A stretch of DNA of 64,000 bases from Lampris incognitus (lineage: Eukaryota; Chordata; Actinopteri; Lampriformes; Lampridae): positions 4,254,409 through 4,318,408 of the forward strand of contig NC_079221.1 in the NCBI RefSeq assembly GCF_029633865.1, read 5' to 3'. Below are positions 20,200-31,109 of the stretch, one piece after another; the first letter of the stretch is position 1, and the number at the start of each line of letters is the position of its first letter. Both the position numbers and the translations under genes were made by a program. The notes below the pieces were generated by a model. That model saw only the letters and a list, made by a program, of their open reading frames with translations. It was not told where the DNA came from and searched no databases.

Positions 20200-20548
20200 A
20201 AGAGTCACTCTTTCTAATCCCCGTGGGGAAATTCATGTCTGCATTTAACCCGTCCCAACATACACACACTGGAAACTGGGGACAGCCGTGCAGCTAGGAG
20301 CGGTGGGCAGCTGCAGCGCCCGGCGACCAACTCCAGTTCTTCTTCCCATTGCCTTGCTCAGGGGCACAGGCGGGAGTATAACCCTAACATGCATGTCTTT
20401 TTGATGGTGGGAGGAAACCAGAGCAACCCATGCAGACACGGGGAGAACATGCAAACTCCACACAGAAAGGAGCTGGGATGGCCTGGGGTTCGAACCCAGC
20501 ACCTCCTTGCTGTGAAGCAACAGTGCTGACCACTGGGCCAGTGTGGCG
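20200..20548 (-). mobile_element. Family A-related composite SINE
   Basis: The head at the right (gccacactggcccagtgg, GGTTCGAACCC in reverse) and the body up to catgcatgtc match family A. The 3' part differs: gagcggtgggcagctgcagc and attcatgtctgcatttaacc. This marks a sister family sharing the head but with another tail. Confidence 0.65.
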
Positions 20549-21464
20549 AGCTTCCGTCTCCCTCCCACTGTACCCCAGCATGACTTTTACTGCAAGGCCT
20601 TCTCGAACTGCCACTTCAAGTGTCAGTACTTTTTAAACTTACATTTATTGGATTTTGCATGTTACAAATCACAGAATCAACACATGAAGTAAATCCAGTA
20701 TTATCTCCATCCCTCCCCTGCTCCCTAACATGTCTCCAACCCCCCCCCCCCCCAACATCCTCTGAAGTGACATCAAGTACAAATAAATATACGATAGATA
20801 TACAACCACCTCATTCACATAAACACAGACAAGGGAGAAAAGAAAAAAATTAATTCATAATAAAAAGATAAACTCATTTTTATCTTTTTAAACTAATCCT
20901 TAATTAGACTGCTACAGTTCCGCTCCAACCGAGAAACGGTTAGGTTATGAACTGCCCCGGTCTGTTATTTGGGTTAGGTTATCGTCGTAGGTAAGAAAAG
21001 GCCTCCAGACTCTTTCACATCTATTTGCATTCCCCTGCAATGTAAACTTGAATTTTTCCAAGCGTTTGATAGAATTCAACCAAGCCCGGATTCTCTTTTC
21101 GAAAAAGCATTCTGGCATTTTCTCCGGCCATCCCCATCAAGGGTCCTATTTTGCCTCACGCTGAACGTCGGGGCCACTGAGCTGATCCAAGTGCAATCGA
21201 ACATGTGAGCACCGTGGCCACGCCATCTGTTACCAAAGTACCTTCGGCCCGTCGCAGCAGCGCTTCATCACCTCAGCGTGCTGGTTTATTGTGGAGGTGT
21301 TTTGTGTCGTCTCTCTGCTGTACCTGCAGCCTACACAAGTCGCACACAGTGCAGTTGGGTTTGGCGGGGCCGAGGCTGTTTCTGTGTCGCAGCTCCTCAT
21401 GTCACGAACTGGTACGGCTGTGGCTTCCTGTCTGTCTGCACAACACATTTTCCTCGACTGATCG
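20549..21464. other. Unassigned, repeat-like
   Basis: C-run at 20740-20754. 20920-21180 (ccgagaaacggttaggttat ... ctccggccatccccatcaag) looks like degenerate LINE 3' sequence but no frame was confirmed. Confidence 0.3.
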
Positions 21465-22140
21465 GTGAGAAAGAAAGTGGGAGTTTATTTATGCAACACC
21501 TTTTTAACACAAAGTCACAAAGCGCTGCACAAGACACAGAAAAAGAGACAACATACGTGTACAGTTACACACAGAAAAGTAAAGATACAGCCCCACTGCG
21601 GGGAAGGCAAGTCGGTAGAGGTGGGGTCTGCAAAGTCTTTTTAAAGTTGTTCAGACCCAGCTGATCTAACGGGGGGGGGGGGGGCCTGACGGCAAAAGCA
21701 CAGTCACCTTTGGATTTGCGGAGGGAGCGGGGTACAAATAAGAGACCCCGGTCGGAGGATCTGATGGCCTAGAGGGGGAGTAAGGATGCAGAAGTTGGGG
21801 GGTCAGACCATGCAGGGCCTTGTATGTGATGAGCAGTATCTCGGTCTGTTCTGTACTCCGCAGGGAGCCACTGAAGGGATGCCAGGAGTGGTGGGATGTG
21901 GGATCTAAGACGTTTTGCACGAGTTGCAGGCGGGACAGGGCTGCTGGGCGGAGACAGGAGAGAAGACCACTGCTGTAGTCAAAGCGTGCAAAAATGAGGG
22001 TATGGATTAGTAATTCAACACCTCTGGTTTGATTTTCGCGATGTTCCCGAGATGGAAGAAGCAGGTTTGCACAAGCTTGTTTACCCACAACACGTGTTTT
22101 CTCCAAATGTGAGTCACTGGCATGACATAAGATACTGATT
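21465..22140 (-). mobile_element. LINE 3' fragment (RT C-terminus)
   Basis: The minus strand encodes LIHTLIFARFDYSSGLLSCL, RLQLVQN, then ILLITYKALHGLTPQLLHPY, the end of a CR1/L2-type reverse transcriptase. The fragment's 3' end is AT-rich with caaagcgctgcac at 21520. D-Y-C is changed to D-Y-S and indels remove the middle. 5'-truncated, as usual for LINE copies. Confidence 0.7.
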
Positions 22141-22153
22141 ACCTTTGATTCCC

Positions 22154-22351
22154 AGTGCGGTGGGGCAGTGGTTAGTGCAGTTTCCTCACAGCAAGAAGGT
22201 CCTGGGTTCCAGCCCCGGGGTAGTCCAGCCTTGGGGGTCGTCCCGGGTCGTCCTCTGTGTGGAGTTTGCATGTTCTCCCCGTGTCTGTGTGGGTTTCCTC
22301 CCACAGTCCAAAGACATGTAGGTCAGGTGAACCGCCCATACTAGATTGTCC

Positions 22352-22389
<38 letters not shown>

Positions 22390-22515
22390 TGGCCCTGTGT
22401 GATGGCCCCTGTCCAGGGTGTCTCCCCGCCTGCCGCCCAGTGACTGCTGGGATAGGCTCCGGCATCCCTGAGAGCAGGATAAGTGGTTTGGGTGATGGAT
22501 GGATGGATGGACGGG
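22154..22515 (+). mobile_element. Family A SINE
   Basis: Head agtgcggtggggcagtgg with B-box variant gggttccagcccc, (TG)n at 22357-22388. Duplication TTACCTT(T/C)GATTCCC at 22139-22153 and 22516-22530, one mismatch. Confidence 0.9.
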
Positions 22516-22974
22516 TTACCTTCGATTCCCTCTTAGAATATACTCCGAAGAGCCTCTGGCAATTCTGGAAACTCACATGTGACTTATCAACTTATCAAGC
22601 CCCCACAAGATCGGTCCAATCACAAGCATTCAGTTTCCAAATGCAGTGTTTTGTCATGTTTTTACAGTATTTTATCAAAGTCTCCATATCGAAGTAGCGG
22701 TCACACGTGTTTTATTGTGCGATTCACGTTTGTCAAGAGGCCGCATCACATTTCAGTCGGCATCATCCTGCAGCTGCTGGTTGTAAATCCACGGTTCAGT
22801 TTATATTCCTGCTTGAACTACAACTACTGAGATTAGTGACTTTACAGGAAGTGTTACGGTGCTTTTCGTGTCTCACCGGAAAACCTTCTAGCAAAAGAAT
22901 GTGCTGCGGGTGTCTCTCGAACAAATCATGTGTTTTATGCTGATGCACATCTTCTCCCTCTCTGTCTTTTGCAG

Positions 22975-23209
22975 ATGTAAATGGAGAAGCGGGAGAGTCC
23001 AGAAGAGAAATTGAATATCCATACAATTTCCAACTCCTCTGCATTAAAAAGCAAGCAGCGTCGCTTCCCTCTGGAGTAATCCATTACTGACAATTAATGT
23101 CAAGCTGCACGCTGGAGCAGCTTCACGCTGCCTCGCAGGGAGAAGCCTCGCTAATGGAGAGAGAGCCTTACAAGATCCAGCACATTAACATACACCTACA
23201 TGCGGCATA
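22975..23209 (+). other. b3galt1: 5' UTR part of the B3GALT1 coding exon, with splice acceptor
   Basis: A strong pyrimidine tract (cttctccctctctgtctttt) runs into GCAG at 22971-22974, so the coding exon probably begins at 22975. The 235 bases before the ATG would be 5' UTR, with one or more noncoding exons further upstream. B3GALT1 in other vertebrates likewise has its whole reading frame in one exon behind noncoding exons. The acceptor is inferred from sequence only. Confidence 0.6.
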
Positions 23210-24196
23210 ATGCCTTCCAAAGTGTCCTGTTTTTACTTGCTGACGGTGGTCTGCTGGGCGAGCGCCCTGTGGTACTTCAGCATTTCTCGGCCGACGGCCT
23301 CGTACGTGGAGCAGATCTCCGTGCCTGTACGGAAGACGGTGAAACCCCAGAAAAACGTCACCTTCAGCAACATCCGCACCCGGCCGCTCAACCCACACGC
23401 CTTTGACTTCGTCATCAACGAGCCCAAGAAGTGTGACTCCGTCACACCCTTTCTGGTCATCCTCATCAGCACCACGCACAAGGAGTTCGACGCCCGCCAG
23501 GCCATCCGGGAGACCTGGGGGGACGAGAGCACCTTCAGCGACTTCCGCGTCCTCACCGTCTTCCTCCTGGGGAAAAACACGGATTCCGTCCTGAACCAGA
23601 TGGTGGAGCAGGAGAGCCAGATCTTCCACGACATCGTGGTGGAGGACTTCGTCGACTCCTACCACAACCTCACTCTCAAGACGCTGATGGGCATGCGCTG
23701 GGTGGCCACCTTCTGCCCCAAGGCCCAGTACGTCCTGAAGACGGACAGCGACATCTTCGTCAACATGGACAACCTGATCTACAAGCTGCTCAAGCCCACC
23801 ACCAAGCCAAGGAGGAGATATTTTACAGGCTACGTGATCAACGGGGGTCCGATCAGGGACATGCGCAGTAAGTGGTACATGCCCAGAGACCTGTACCCCG
23901 AGAGTAAATACCCCCCGTTCTGCTCCGGCACAGGCTACGTGTTCTCAGCCGACGTGGCGGAGCTCATCTACAAGACCTCGTTACACACCAGACTGTTACA
24001 CCTGGAGGACGTGTACGTGGGCCTGTGTCTGCGTAAGATGGGTATACACCCTTATCAGAACAGTGGCTTCAATCACTGGAAGATGGCCTACAGTCTGTGC
24101 AGGTACCGGCGGGTTATCACCGTTCACCAGATCTCCCCGGAGGAGATGCACCGCATCTGGAACGACATGTCCAGCAAGAAGCACCTGAGATGTTAA
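23210..24196 (+). CDS. b3galt1: Beta-1,3-galactosyltransferase 1 (single coding exon)
   Basis: A 328-residue intact reading frame matches vertebrate B3GALT1 (about 326 aa) over its whole length as I recall the family. It transfers galactose from UDP-galactose in beta-1,3 linkage to terminal GlcNAc in the Golgi. It is a type II membrane protein: a short basic N-terminus, a single signal-anchor at about residues 7-25, then a stem and a glycosyltransferase family 31 domain. Visible motifs are ARQAIRETWG (95-104), the metal/UDP-binding DxD as DSD (179-181) within KTDSDIFVN, FCSGTGYVFS (237-246) and EDVYVG (266-271). N-glycosylation sequons lie at N49 and N153. The start gives MPSKVSC, aligned with the mammalian N-terminus, and the end is KKHLRC. 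The coding exon is GC-rich, unlike its AT-rich surroundings. The stem (about 30-50) is the only clearly diverged part. Identification is very secure. Confidence 0.97.
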   Translation: MPSKVSCFYLLTVVCWASALWYFSISRPTASYVEQISVPVRKTVKPQKNVTFSNIRTRPLNPHAFDFVINEPKKCDSVTPFLVILISTTHKEFDARQAIRETWGDESTFSDFRVLTVFLLGKNTDSVLNQMVEQESQIFHDIVVEDFVDSYHNLTLKTLMGMRWVATFCPKAQYVLKTDSDIFVNMDNLIYKLLKPTTKPRRRYFTGYVINGGPIRDMRSKWYMPRDLYPESKYPPFCSGTGYVFSADVAELIYKTSLHTRLLHLEDVYVGLCLRKMGIHPYQNSGFNHWKMAYSLCRYRRVITVHQISPEEMHRIWNDMSSKKHLRC

Positions 24197-24601
24197 GAGA
24201 CAGGCGGCCGGTACCGGGCTGGGGGTTCTGTCGTCTTTTGGCCTTTTCGCTCCCTTTTGAAATTCAGCAAGAGTCACATTGAATATTGTTAAAAAATGAA
24301 ACGGAAAAAAAAAAGAAGCTATATAAAGAAGTGAGGGCTGCCTCAAGTCTTTATTTCATGTCAGTTACTTTTAATAACCATCTAATGCCCCTTTTCCACC
24401 GCACGGCACCGGCTCCACTCAACTCCACTCAACTCTACTCCCCCTTTTCTTTTTTGTTGGTTTTCCACTGGGCACAGGTTAGGGATAGTACCTGGGACCA
24501 GGTACGTTTTTTGGTACCACCTCAATCGAGGTTCCAGGTGAGCTGAGCCGATACTAGAAGGTGACATGAAAATACCACAACAAATAAATAAATAAAAGTA
24601 C

Positions 24602-24671
24602 CCCTCCATCCATTACCCGAACCGCTTCCTGCTCTCGGGGGGGGGCGGGGATGCTGGAACCTGTCCCAGCA
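24602..24671 (-). mobile_element. Family A SINE 3'-end fragment (left arm of a pair)
   Basis: ccctccatccattacccgaa ... ggaacctgtcccagca, minus orientation, followed by 40 bp of AT-rich sequence and an opposing copy. Confidence 0.8.
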
Positions 24672-24713
24672 ATAGAATATAATATAAATATATGCATATT
24701 TATTTATATTTAT

Positions 24714-24832
24714 GGCCTGGCGGCCTGTCCAGGGTGTCTCCCTGCCTGCCGCCTAATGGCTGCCGGGGGAGGCTCCAGCATCCCCGCCACCCTGAGAGCA
24801 GGATAAGCGGTTCGGATAATGGATGGATGGAT
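24714..24832 (+). mobile_element. Family A SINE 3'-end fragment (right arm)
   Basis: tggcctggcggcctgtccag ... ggataatggatggatgg, plus orientation. With the fragment at 24602-24671 it forms an inverted pair inside the MITE. Confidence 0.83.
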
Positions 24833-25398
24833 ATAAATAAAATCTTTAAAAAAAACCAAACTAGTCAACACGCCAGCGGGGCCTCGCCGTGAGGGGCTAC
24901 TATCTGCAGTGGAAAACCAAATCTCCAAAAGTAAAGCGAGTAGAGTCGAGTCGAGCCGGTACCATGCGGTGGAAAAGGGGCACACGTATCTGTTTCTACT
25001 GACTGCAGCTCAGAGTTGTTGATGTGTGCATGAGGCTTGTACAGCGCATGTTCTCAGGCACAACTTTCCACGTGGTGTTGGTGAAAGTCATCTTGTTAAC
25101 TGTGCCCCAGGTTCAGTCCCAGCTGAGTATCCTGTACCTTATAAGCTCATCCTTAGATATATCCTCATATCTATTGTATAAATTAGAAAACTTACACCAG
25201 CTACTCTCCAAGATTGTGAACAATGTAGAAGTCTAATCGGACTGAGAACCAAGACGTCTGCCAGCACAAAAGCAGATCTTTCTCATGCTTTGTTTTCCTT
25301 CATCACTCTCACAGACTGTCGGCTGTCTATGCCGCTGCAAAGCTGCACACGATGCCACGGTATCACACAGTCCATCTGCAAACTGAGACCCACTACTA

Positions 25399-26090
25399 CT
25401 ACTACCACCACTACTACTACTACTACTTTTGGCTGCTCCCGTTAGGGGGCGCCACAGTGGATCATCCGTCTCCATCTCTTCCTGTCCTCTGCATCTTCCT
25501 CCGTCACACCAGCCACCTGCATGTCCTCCCTCACCACCTCCATAAACCTCCTCTTTGGCCTTCCTCTTCTCCTCTTCCCTGGCAGCTCCATATTCAGCAT
25601 CCTTCTCCCAGTATACCCAGCATCTCTCCTCCACACATGTCCAAACCATCTCCATCTTGTCTCTCTTGCTTTGTCTCCACACCGTCCAACCTGAGCTGTC
25701 CCTCTAATATACTCGTTCCTAATCCTGTCCTTCTTCATCACTCCCAGTGAAAATCTCATCATCTTCATCTCAGCCACCTCCACCTCCACCTCCTGTCTTT
25801 TCATCAGCGCCACTGTCTCCAAACCATACAACATAGCTGGTCTCACAACCATCTTGTAAACCTTCCCTTTAACTCTTGCTGGTACCCTTCTGTCACACAT
25901 CACTCCTGACACTCTTCTCCACCCACTCCACCCTGCCTGCACTCTCTTCTCCACCCACTCCACCCTGCCTGCACCCTCTCCTTCACCTCTCTTCTGCACT
26001 CCCCGTTACTTTGGACAGCTGACCCCAAGTACTTAAACTCATATGCCTTCACCACCTCTGCTCCTTGCATCCTCACCATTCCTCACAATC
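25399..26090 (-). mobile_element. RTE-type LINE 3' portion with (TAG)n tail
   Basis: The frame from 25999 to 25442 encodes 185 residues including RVPARVKGKVYKMVVRPAML, YGLETVALMKRQEVEVEVAE, FGHVWRRDAGYTGRRMLNME and RRGRPKRRFMEVVREDM, the C-terminus of an RTE-like reverse transcriptase. It is followed by cgggagcagcca and a (TAG)n tail, read on the minus strand. Upstream parts are absent (5' truncation). It is unusually free of stops for a dead copy. Confidence 0.75.
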
Positions 26091-26500
26091 TGCAGACTGA
26101 GACCAATCCAGTAAAACACGTCGTCCACTTTATTTCACGTTCCTGTCTACTGAGTTCGAGTCCCCGTGCAGCCGTCTCCTGCAGGAGGGAGGACACGTGC
26201 ACGGGTCACAACATGCACAGCAGCTGAGCCCTCCAGATGCCCTGTCCATCTGAATTTGCCTAATCTGTTTGATTCCACGGTACTACCATGTCGCTGCCTG
26301 TCCTCTCTGTGCAGGGTCAGTTTCTGAGTTTACATGCGACGAGTCGTTTCCCGTTTTGGGAGTCTTGCCTCACGCGGGCGAACGTCTCCGTCAGCTCTTT
26401 GCAGCTCATGAACGCAGCTCCTGCTCTTGGTGGTGTTGTGTATCGTGTGTCAACATCTGTTTCAGCTCATCGCCACGCACAGACAGAAATGCAGCATCAC

Positions 26501-26941
26501 AGGGCGTCCCGGGTGGCGTGGCGGTCTATTCCGTTGCCTACCAACACGGGGATCGCCGGTTCAAATCCCCGTGTTACCTCCGGCTTGGTCAGGCGTCCCT
26601 ACAGACACAATTGGCCGTGTCTGCGGGTGGGAAGCCGGATGTGGGTGTGTCCTGGTCGCTGCACTAGCGCCTCCTCTGGTCGCTCGGGGTGCCTGTTCAG
26701 GGGGGAGGGGGGACGTAGCGCGTGAGAGGATCACGCGCTACGTCCCCCCTCGTGAAACTCCTCACCGTCAGGTGAAAAGAAGCGGCTGGTGACTCCACAT
26801 GTATGGGAGGAGGCATGTGAAGTCTGCAGTCCTCCCCGGATCAGCAGAGGGGGTGGAGCAGCGACCGGAAGAGGGGGGGGGGTAATTGGCCGGATACAAC
26901 TGGGGAGAAAAGGAAAAAAATCCACAAAAGAAAAAAGAAAT
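26501..26941 (+). mobile_element. Family B SINE, full length
   Basis: Near-consensus (gggcgtcccgggtggcgtgg). Duplication AAATGCAGC(A/G)TCAC at 26487-26500 and 26942-26955. Confidence 0.93.
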
Positions 26942-26974
26942 AAATGCAGCGTCACGTTGTGCAAGTGAGGTTTC

Positions 26975-27110
26975 ACCTGTCAGTAAAAGCAGATGGGCGT
27001 GGTTTTATTGGCAGGGGCGTGGTTTTATTGGCAGGTGGGGCGTGGTTTACTGGCAGGGGCGTGGTTTTACTGGCAGGCTTCACCTGTCAGTAAAAGCGGG
27101 TGGGCGTGGC
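26975..27110. repeat. GGGCGTGG minisatellite between two copies of ttcacctgtcagtaaaagc
   Basis: Four to five units of gggcgtggttttattggcag flanked at 26970 and 27079 by the 19-bp phrase. GGGCGTGG occurs six times, a GC-box/KLF-type motif. Confidence 0.88.
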
Positions 27111-27529
27111 CGCGGCATCACGTGTATCTGACATATCAGTCATTACTGAAGCACTGCTACTGAAATAATGTTTGTTTTTTTTAAAATATATTTTCTGAAG
27201 TGTAAATAGCTTCCAAAGCCAAGTGTTCATTTCAAATGTTTTTTGCTTCTTTTTTTTTGGGGAAGTTTCTAGTATTATAAGCTATTGTGACATTTACTGT
27301 GAAAGCATCTTTCCCCAACGGGATTGTTGTTCTAGATTGTATGTTTTTTATATTAAAAAACACATACTTGAATAAATAGTTATATTATGCCTTTTAATTG
27401 TCGTCTGTAATTGTCCCTGGACTGTAGGCACATCTTGATTAATGTTGCAAGCTTTTTTTCTTTTTTTTTGAATATCCACCTCATTTAAAACAGCAGTAGT
27501 TACTGACAGGAAGTTGTTTTCAGTTGTTT

Positions 27530-27965
27530 TCATCCATTTACATTTTATCATTAGCAGATGGCGGCACGGTGGCGCGGTGGTTAGTGCAGTCGCCTCACAG
27601 CGAGAAGGTCCTGGGTTCGAGCCCCGGGGTAGTCCAGCCTTGGGGGTCGTCCCGGGTCGTCCTCTGTGTGGAGTTTGCATGTTCTCTGCGTGTGTTTCCT
27701 CCCACAGTCCGAAGACCTGTAGGCCAGGTGACTCGGACGTACTAAATTGTCCCCAGGTGTGACTGTGTGGTGGCCCTGTGATGGTTGTGACGGACCGGCG
27801 GCCTGTCCAGGGTGTCTCCCCGCCTGCCGTCCCAATGACTGCTGGGAGAGGCTCCAGCATCCCTGCGACCCCAGTTGGGATAAGCGGCTTGGATGATGGA
27901 TGGATTTAGCAGATGCTTTTATCCGAAGAAACTGCAAAGAGAGCGACCAGCTAGCAGACACTGTA
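27530..27965 (-). mobile_element. L2-like LINE 3' tail, split by a SINE
   Basis: catttacattttatcattag and, after the SINE, agcagatgcttttatccgaa form one sequence whose reverse resembles the LINE tail at 45.84 kb (ggataaaggcgtctgctaaa). The SINE at 27561-27905 sits in it with a 10-bp duplication. Confidence 0.6.
27561..27905 (+). mobile_element. Family A SINE, full length
   Basis: Near-consensus head (gcggcacggtggcgcggtgg, GGTTCGAGCCCC). Duplication TTAGCAGATG at 27551-27560 and 27906-27915. The (TG)n tract is short here. Confidence 0.93.
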
Positions 27966-27999
27966 TTCATGTGGTAACCTGCAGGCATCAGAGCTCTTG

Positions 28000-28833
28000 A
28001 GTGGTAATCACATCACAGCCAGCGGTGCAGGACACGTCAAGTGCAGTTAGTATAAACGTGCGACGGGCAGATCAGCAACAGTGACGTGAATAATAAGGGA
28101 TCCGAATTACAAATTAGCCGGACAGTGCCACAAATCAGCATCGCAGTTATGCTTGGGGCCATCCATGAACGAGGGCCGGCCTGGCAGAGGAAAGTCTTCG
28201 GTCCTTTTGCAAGTGAAGTAAGCAAAGCTTTAGACCGGATGGACGACTGGAGTTGGTTTCACCGTTTTGGGGCCGGGCGGGTGAAGGCCGGATCTACAGC
28301 TCAGCGTGTTTAGAGTGGGCGGAGGCGGTGGTCTTCCTGAGGTGGTAGGAAGAGAGTGGGAAAGGAGTGCACATCTTAACATGGGTTAGCAGGTAAGTCG
28401 GTGCCGTTCCTTTTAACGGTCCACAGAGCCAAGACAAAGGCCCCGGAGCGTCATGCATGCACCAACTGGGAGCCAGCGTGATGATACGGAGACGGACGTG
28501 TGCGTTAGACTTTACATGCAGAAAGTTTACATGCACGTTTGTATTCAGCTGTCCAGCACTGTGGTGTTTTGAACTCTGCTGCACCCTGGTGCCTGTCCAC
28601 GTGTCTACACAGTCCCTCAGCACACCGCCAACCGCTGTAAATATGCCAGCTGTCAATCACAATCATGACTGACAGCTGGTAATAGTGGCGTCACATTGTC
28701 AAATCTTGTTCCACTCTTGGGCAAAAATATCCAACATTCATAAATTTAACCCAAAATCTAGTTCTGATAAGATGGGATATGACGGCAACATCAAATACCA
28801 AAATACAAAACTCTCTTTAAATAATAGCAATTC
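28000..28833. other. Intergenic sequence between B3GALT1 and STK39
   Basis: No exon recognised; the centre of the convergent intergenic space. Confidence 0.45.
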
Positions 28834-30425
28834 TTTATTTGTTGCACCTCTGCAGAAATTTGAAATCAGCTGATTACAGTGAGGGGAGAAGGGATAATAT
28901 GCTGGAATGGTACACATACTGTACATAGAAAACACAATAACTTACCTCTTAAAATAAAGAATTTAGTACAAGTTAATATTTACTACTTCAATACTTATAA
29001 AATAATTTAGAGCTACTGGACTTGTTTGGACGAACAAATGGCTCATCAACCTTTCAGTAGTTGCCTTTTGGTTTCATCTGCGAATGCATTGTCATACAGT
29101 ACATTTTAGTTTCTACTTTACTTTTTTTAGGGGGGGGGGAAACTTTTTGTAGTGCAGAAAGACAGCAAGAAAATGAGACTTGTGATTTTTTTTTTTTCTA
29201 TTAGCTTGGCTTCTGAAACCACATCAACCAAAAGCGGATTACATGACTACAGGTTCTGGTATGGGTCAAACGACAGTGGTCAGCGGACAGAAGCGTGCAG
29301 GTTAAACCGTCTCCGGGGCGGGGCATCAGCTCGGCCGCAGCATATACTCTGCCCAAAAGTGCATTACAGCTTGTCCTGGTCACTCCAGAAAGAAACCCTA
29401 ACTTGGAATTTGTTGGTGCTTTTTCTCTGAAATGGTAATTTAATTTAGCAGGTTCTGCTCCCCGCCTCCCTCGTGGTCTCACTCATCGCCTCCTCTCTTA
29501 GGCACAGTTAATGAACAAGGCACCGCTAGCATTATGAATCATCACCACTGCTGTCGTCAGAATGAGCAGCAGGTTACACGTGGTAGAATCTGGGTCTGGT
29601 CTCTCCTGTGCGCTCCAGGCGGATGGGTCCCTTTTCGACAGCGGGACGCATGTCTACACAGAGCCGGACAGCTCGTCCTCTTTTCCGACATTCATTGTGT
29701 TTTCATGAAAATGTGCTTTTTTTTTGTTTGTTTTGTTTTTGTTTGTTTTTTTTTTTCTCCATAAACGAACTACGTCATACATTCTCAATGCGGGCTATAT
29801 GACACAGACCAAAAGGAAGCATCTGGAAAGAGCGGGTCTGTGGCGTGCAAGTCGAAACCTTTTTTTTTCTTTCGTTTTTCACAGTGGCAACAAAACAGTG
29901 TGAGAAGACTGAAACACATCCTCATTTCAGTAAATAATGAGAACTTTGCTGAATGCAGAGGGGAAATTATTTAAAACCCAAACATAAATAATAAAACCAA
30001 AAAAAATTAAAATAAAACAAAACCAAATAAAACCAACAAAATAAAATAAACAGCCAAAGCTACATCTTATTCACTTGCTTTTACAGCCTGAGTACATCTT
30101 AAATTCCCTGGACTTTATCCTGATCCTGGTCCGTGCGCTGGGCGGTGGAATGTCGTAAGGTGGGGAGGTGAAGGGGAAGGGAACGGTGACCAGGTAGGAG
30201 AGGAGTTAAGGAAGTGGAGGTGCGGCTGTGGCAGAGCTTGGCATCAGGGCACGTGAAAGGGAGGAGAGGAGTGCGTCTTTTTTTTTTCTTCTTTTTTTTT
30301 TTTTGTTTCTTTGTGGATAAAGGGTGGAGAAGAGAGGATTGTGCAGGGTGCGGGTGGGGTGTTACTCAGTCTGTCTGCCCTGAACTGTCTCCTCCATCTC
30401 ACCTGCTTCGGCCACCAAGGGGGTA
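28834..30425 (-). other. stk39: Probable STK39 3' UTR with candidate poly(A) signal
   Basis: The stretch downstream of the STK39 stop is free of the SINE families seen elsewhere, rich in A/T runs, and has an AATAAA on the minus strand at 28834-28839. A 1.6-kb 3' UTR is inferred, not shown; T-runs at 29190, 29720-29755 and 30278-30304 are present. Confidence 0.4.
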
Positions 30426-30500
30426 TCAGCTAACGCTAAGCTGCGCAAAGCCGATCAGCTTCACCTCATCTGGGATCTCTGTGTCGTTACAGCTGGAAGC
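30426..30500 (-). CDS. stk39: STK39 last coding exon and stop
   Basis: After acceptor CTCCCAG the exon encodes ASSCNDTEIP and DEVKLIGFAQLSVS, then TGA at 30426-30428. Mammalian SPAK ends in the same DEVKLIGFAQLSVS as I recall, whereas OXSR1 ends differently (...GKLIGFAQLSIS). The eight exons sum to 531 coding bases, exactly 177 codons, with all phases compatible. The C-terminal third of the protein is therefore intact here. Confidence 0.97.
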   Translation of the reverse strand, partial: ASSCNDTEIPDEVKLIGFAQLSVS

Positions 30501-30672
30501 CTGGGAGGAGAGGAAGACAAGAGTCAAGTCAGTGGGGTGAGGTCACATCCTCCCGCTCACACCGCCGCCACCCGCCACCAAACCCTCGGCCCTGGATAGA
30601 GCTGCACCGCAACCAGTCATCACATTTAACTTCTCATGTCTGAAAACCTTGAACACAGCAACACTGAGCAAC

Positions 30673-31109
30673 CATTCCCCCCGCCCCCTTTTTCTCCCCA
30701 ATTATACCCGGCCAATCACCCCACTCTTCCGAGCCGTCCCGGTCTCTGCTCCACCCCCTCTGCTGATCCGGGGAGGGCTGCAGACTACCACCTGCCTCCT
30801 CCCATACATGTGGAGTCACCAGCCGCTTCTTTTCACCTGACAGTGAGGAGTTTCACCAGGGGGACGTAGCGCGTGGGAGGATCACACTATTCCCCCCAGT
30901 TCCCCCTCCCCCCTGAACAGGTGCCCCAACTGACCAGAGGAGGCGCTAGTGCAGCGACCAGGACACACCCACATCCGGCTTCCCACCCGCAGACACGGCT
31001 AATTGTGTCTGTAGGGACGCCCGACCAAGCCGGAGGTAACACGGGGATTCGAACCAGCGATCCCCCGGTTGGTAGGCAAAGGAATAGACCACCACGCTAC
31101 CCGGACGCC
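30673..31109 (-). mobile_element. Family B SINE, full length, in the last STK39 intron
   Basis: Duplication CTGAGCAAC at 30664-30672 and 31110-31118. It lies 173 bp from the last coding exon's acceptor, in the same orientation as STK39. Confidence 0.93.

Larger units (their letters stand above)
24386..24982. mobile_element. MITE with TGCCCCTTTTCCACCGCA inverted ends, in the B3GALT1 3' flank
   Basis: The left end TGCCCCTTTTCCACCGCACG and inverted right end TGCCCCTTTTCCACCGCATG agree over nearly 30 bp (ending ...ACCGGCTC). Subterminal ggttttccact and gtggaaaacc also pair. Inserted inside are two opposing 3' ends of family A SINEs. It starts 190 bp after the B3GALT1 stop codon, so it may lie in the 3' UTR. 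Confidence 0.75.

Noticed and set aside
23168-23665. Antisense open frames over B3GALT1
   Set aside because: Typical shadow frames of a GC-rich coding exon; the plus-strand protein is unmistakable.
26501-26941. Repeated frames such as MYGRRHVVVCSPPRISRGGG across many places
   Set aside because: They are translations of family B SINEs and recur with every copy.
27561-27905. Possible tRNA genes (B-box GGTTCGAGCCC and similar)
   Set aside because: They are SINE heads: no proper acceptor stem and the sequence continues into the SINE body.
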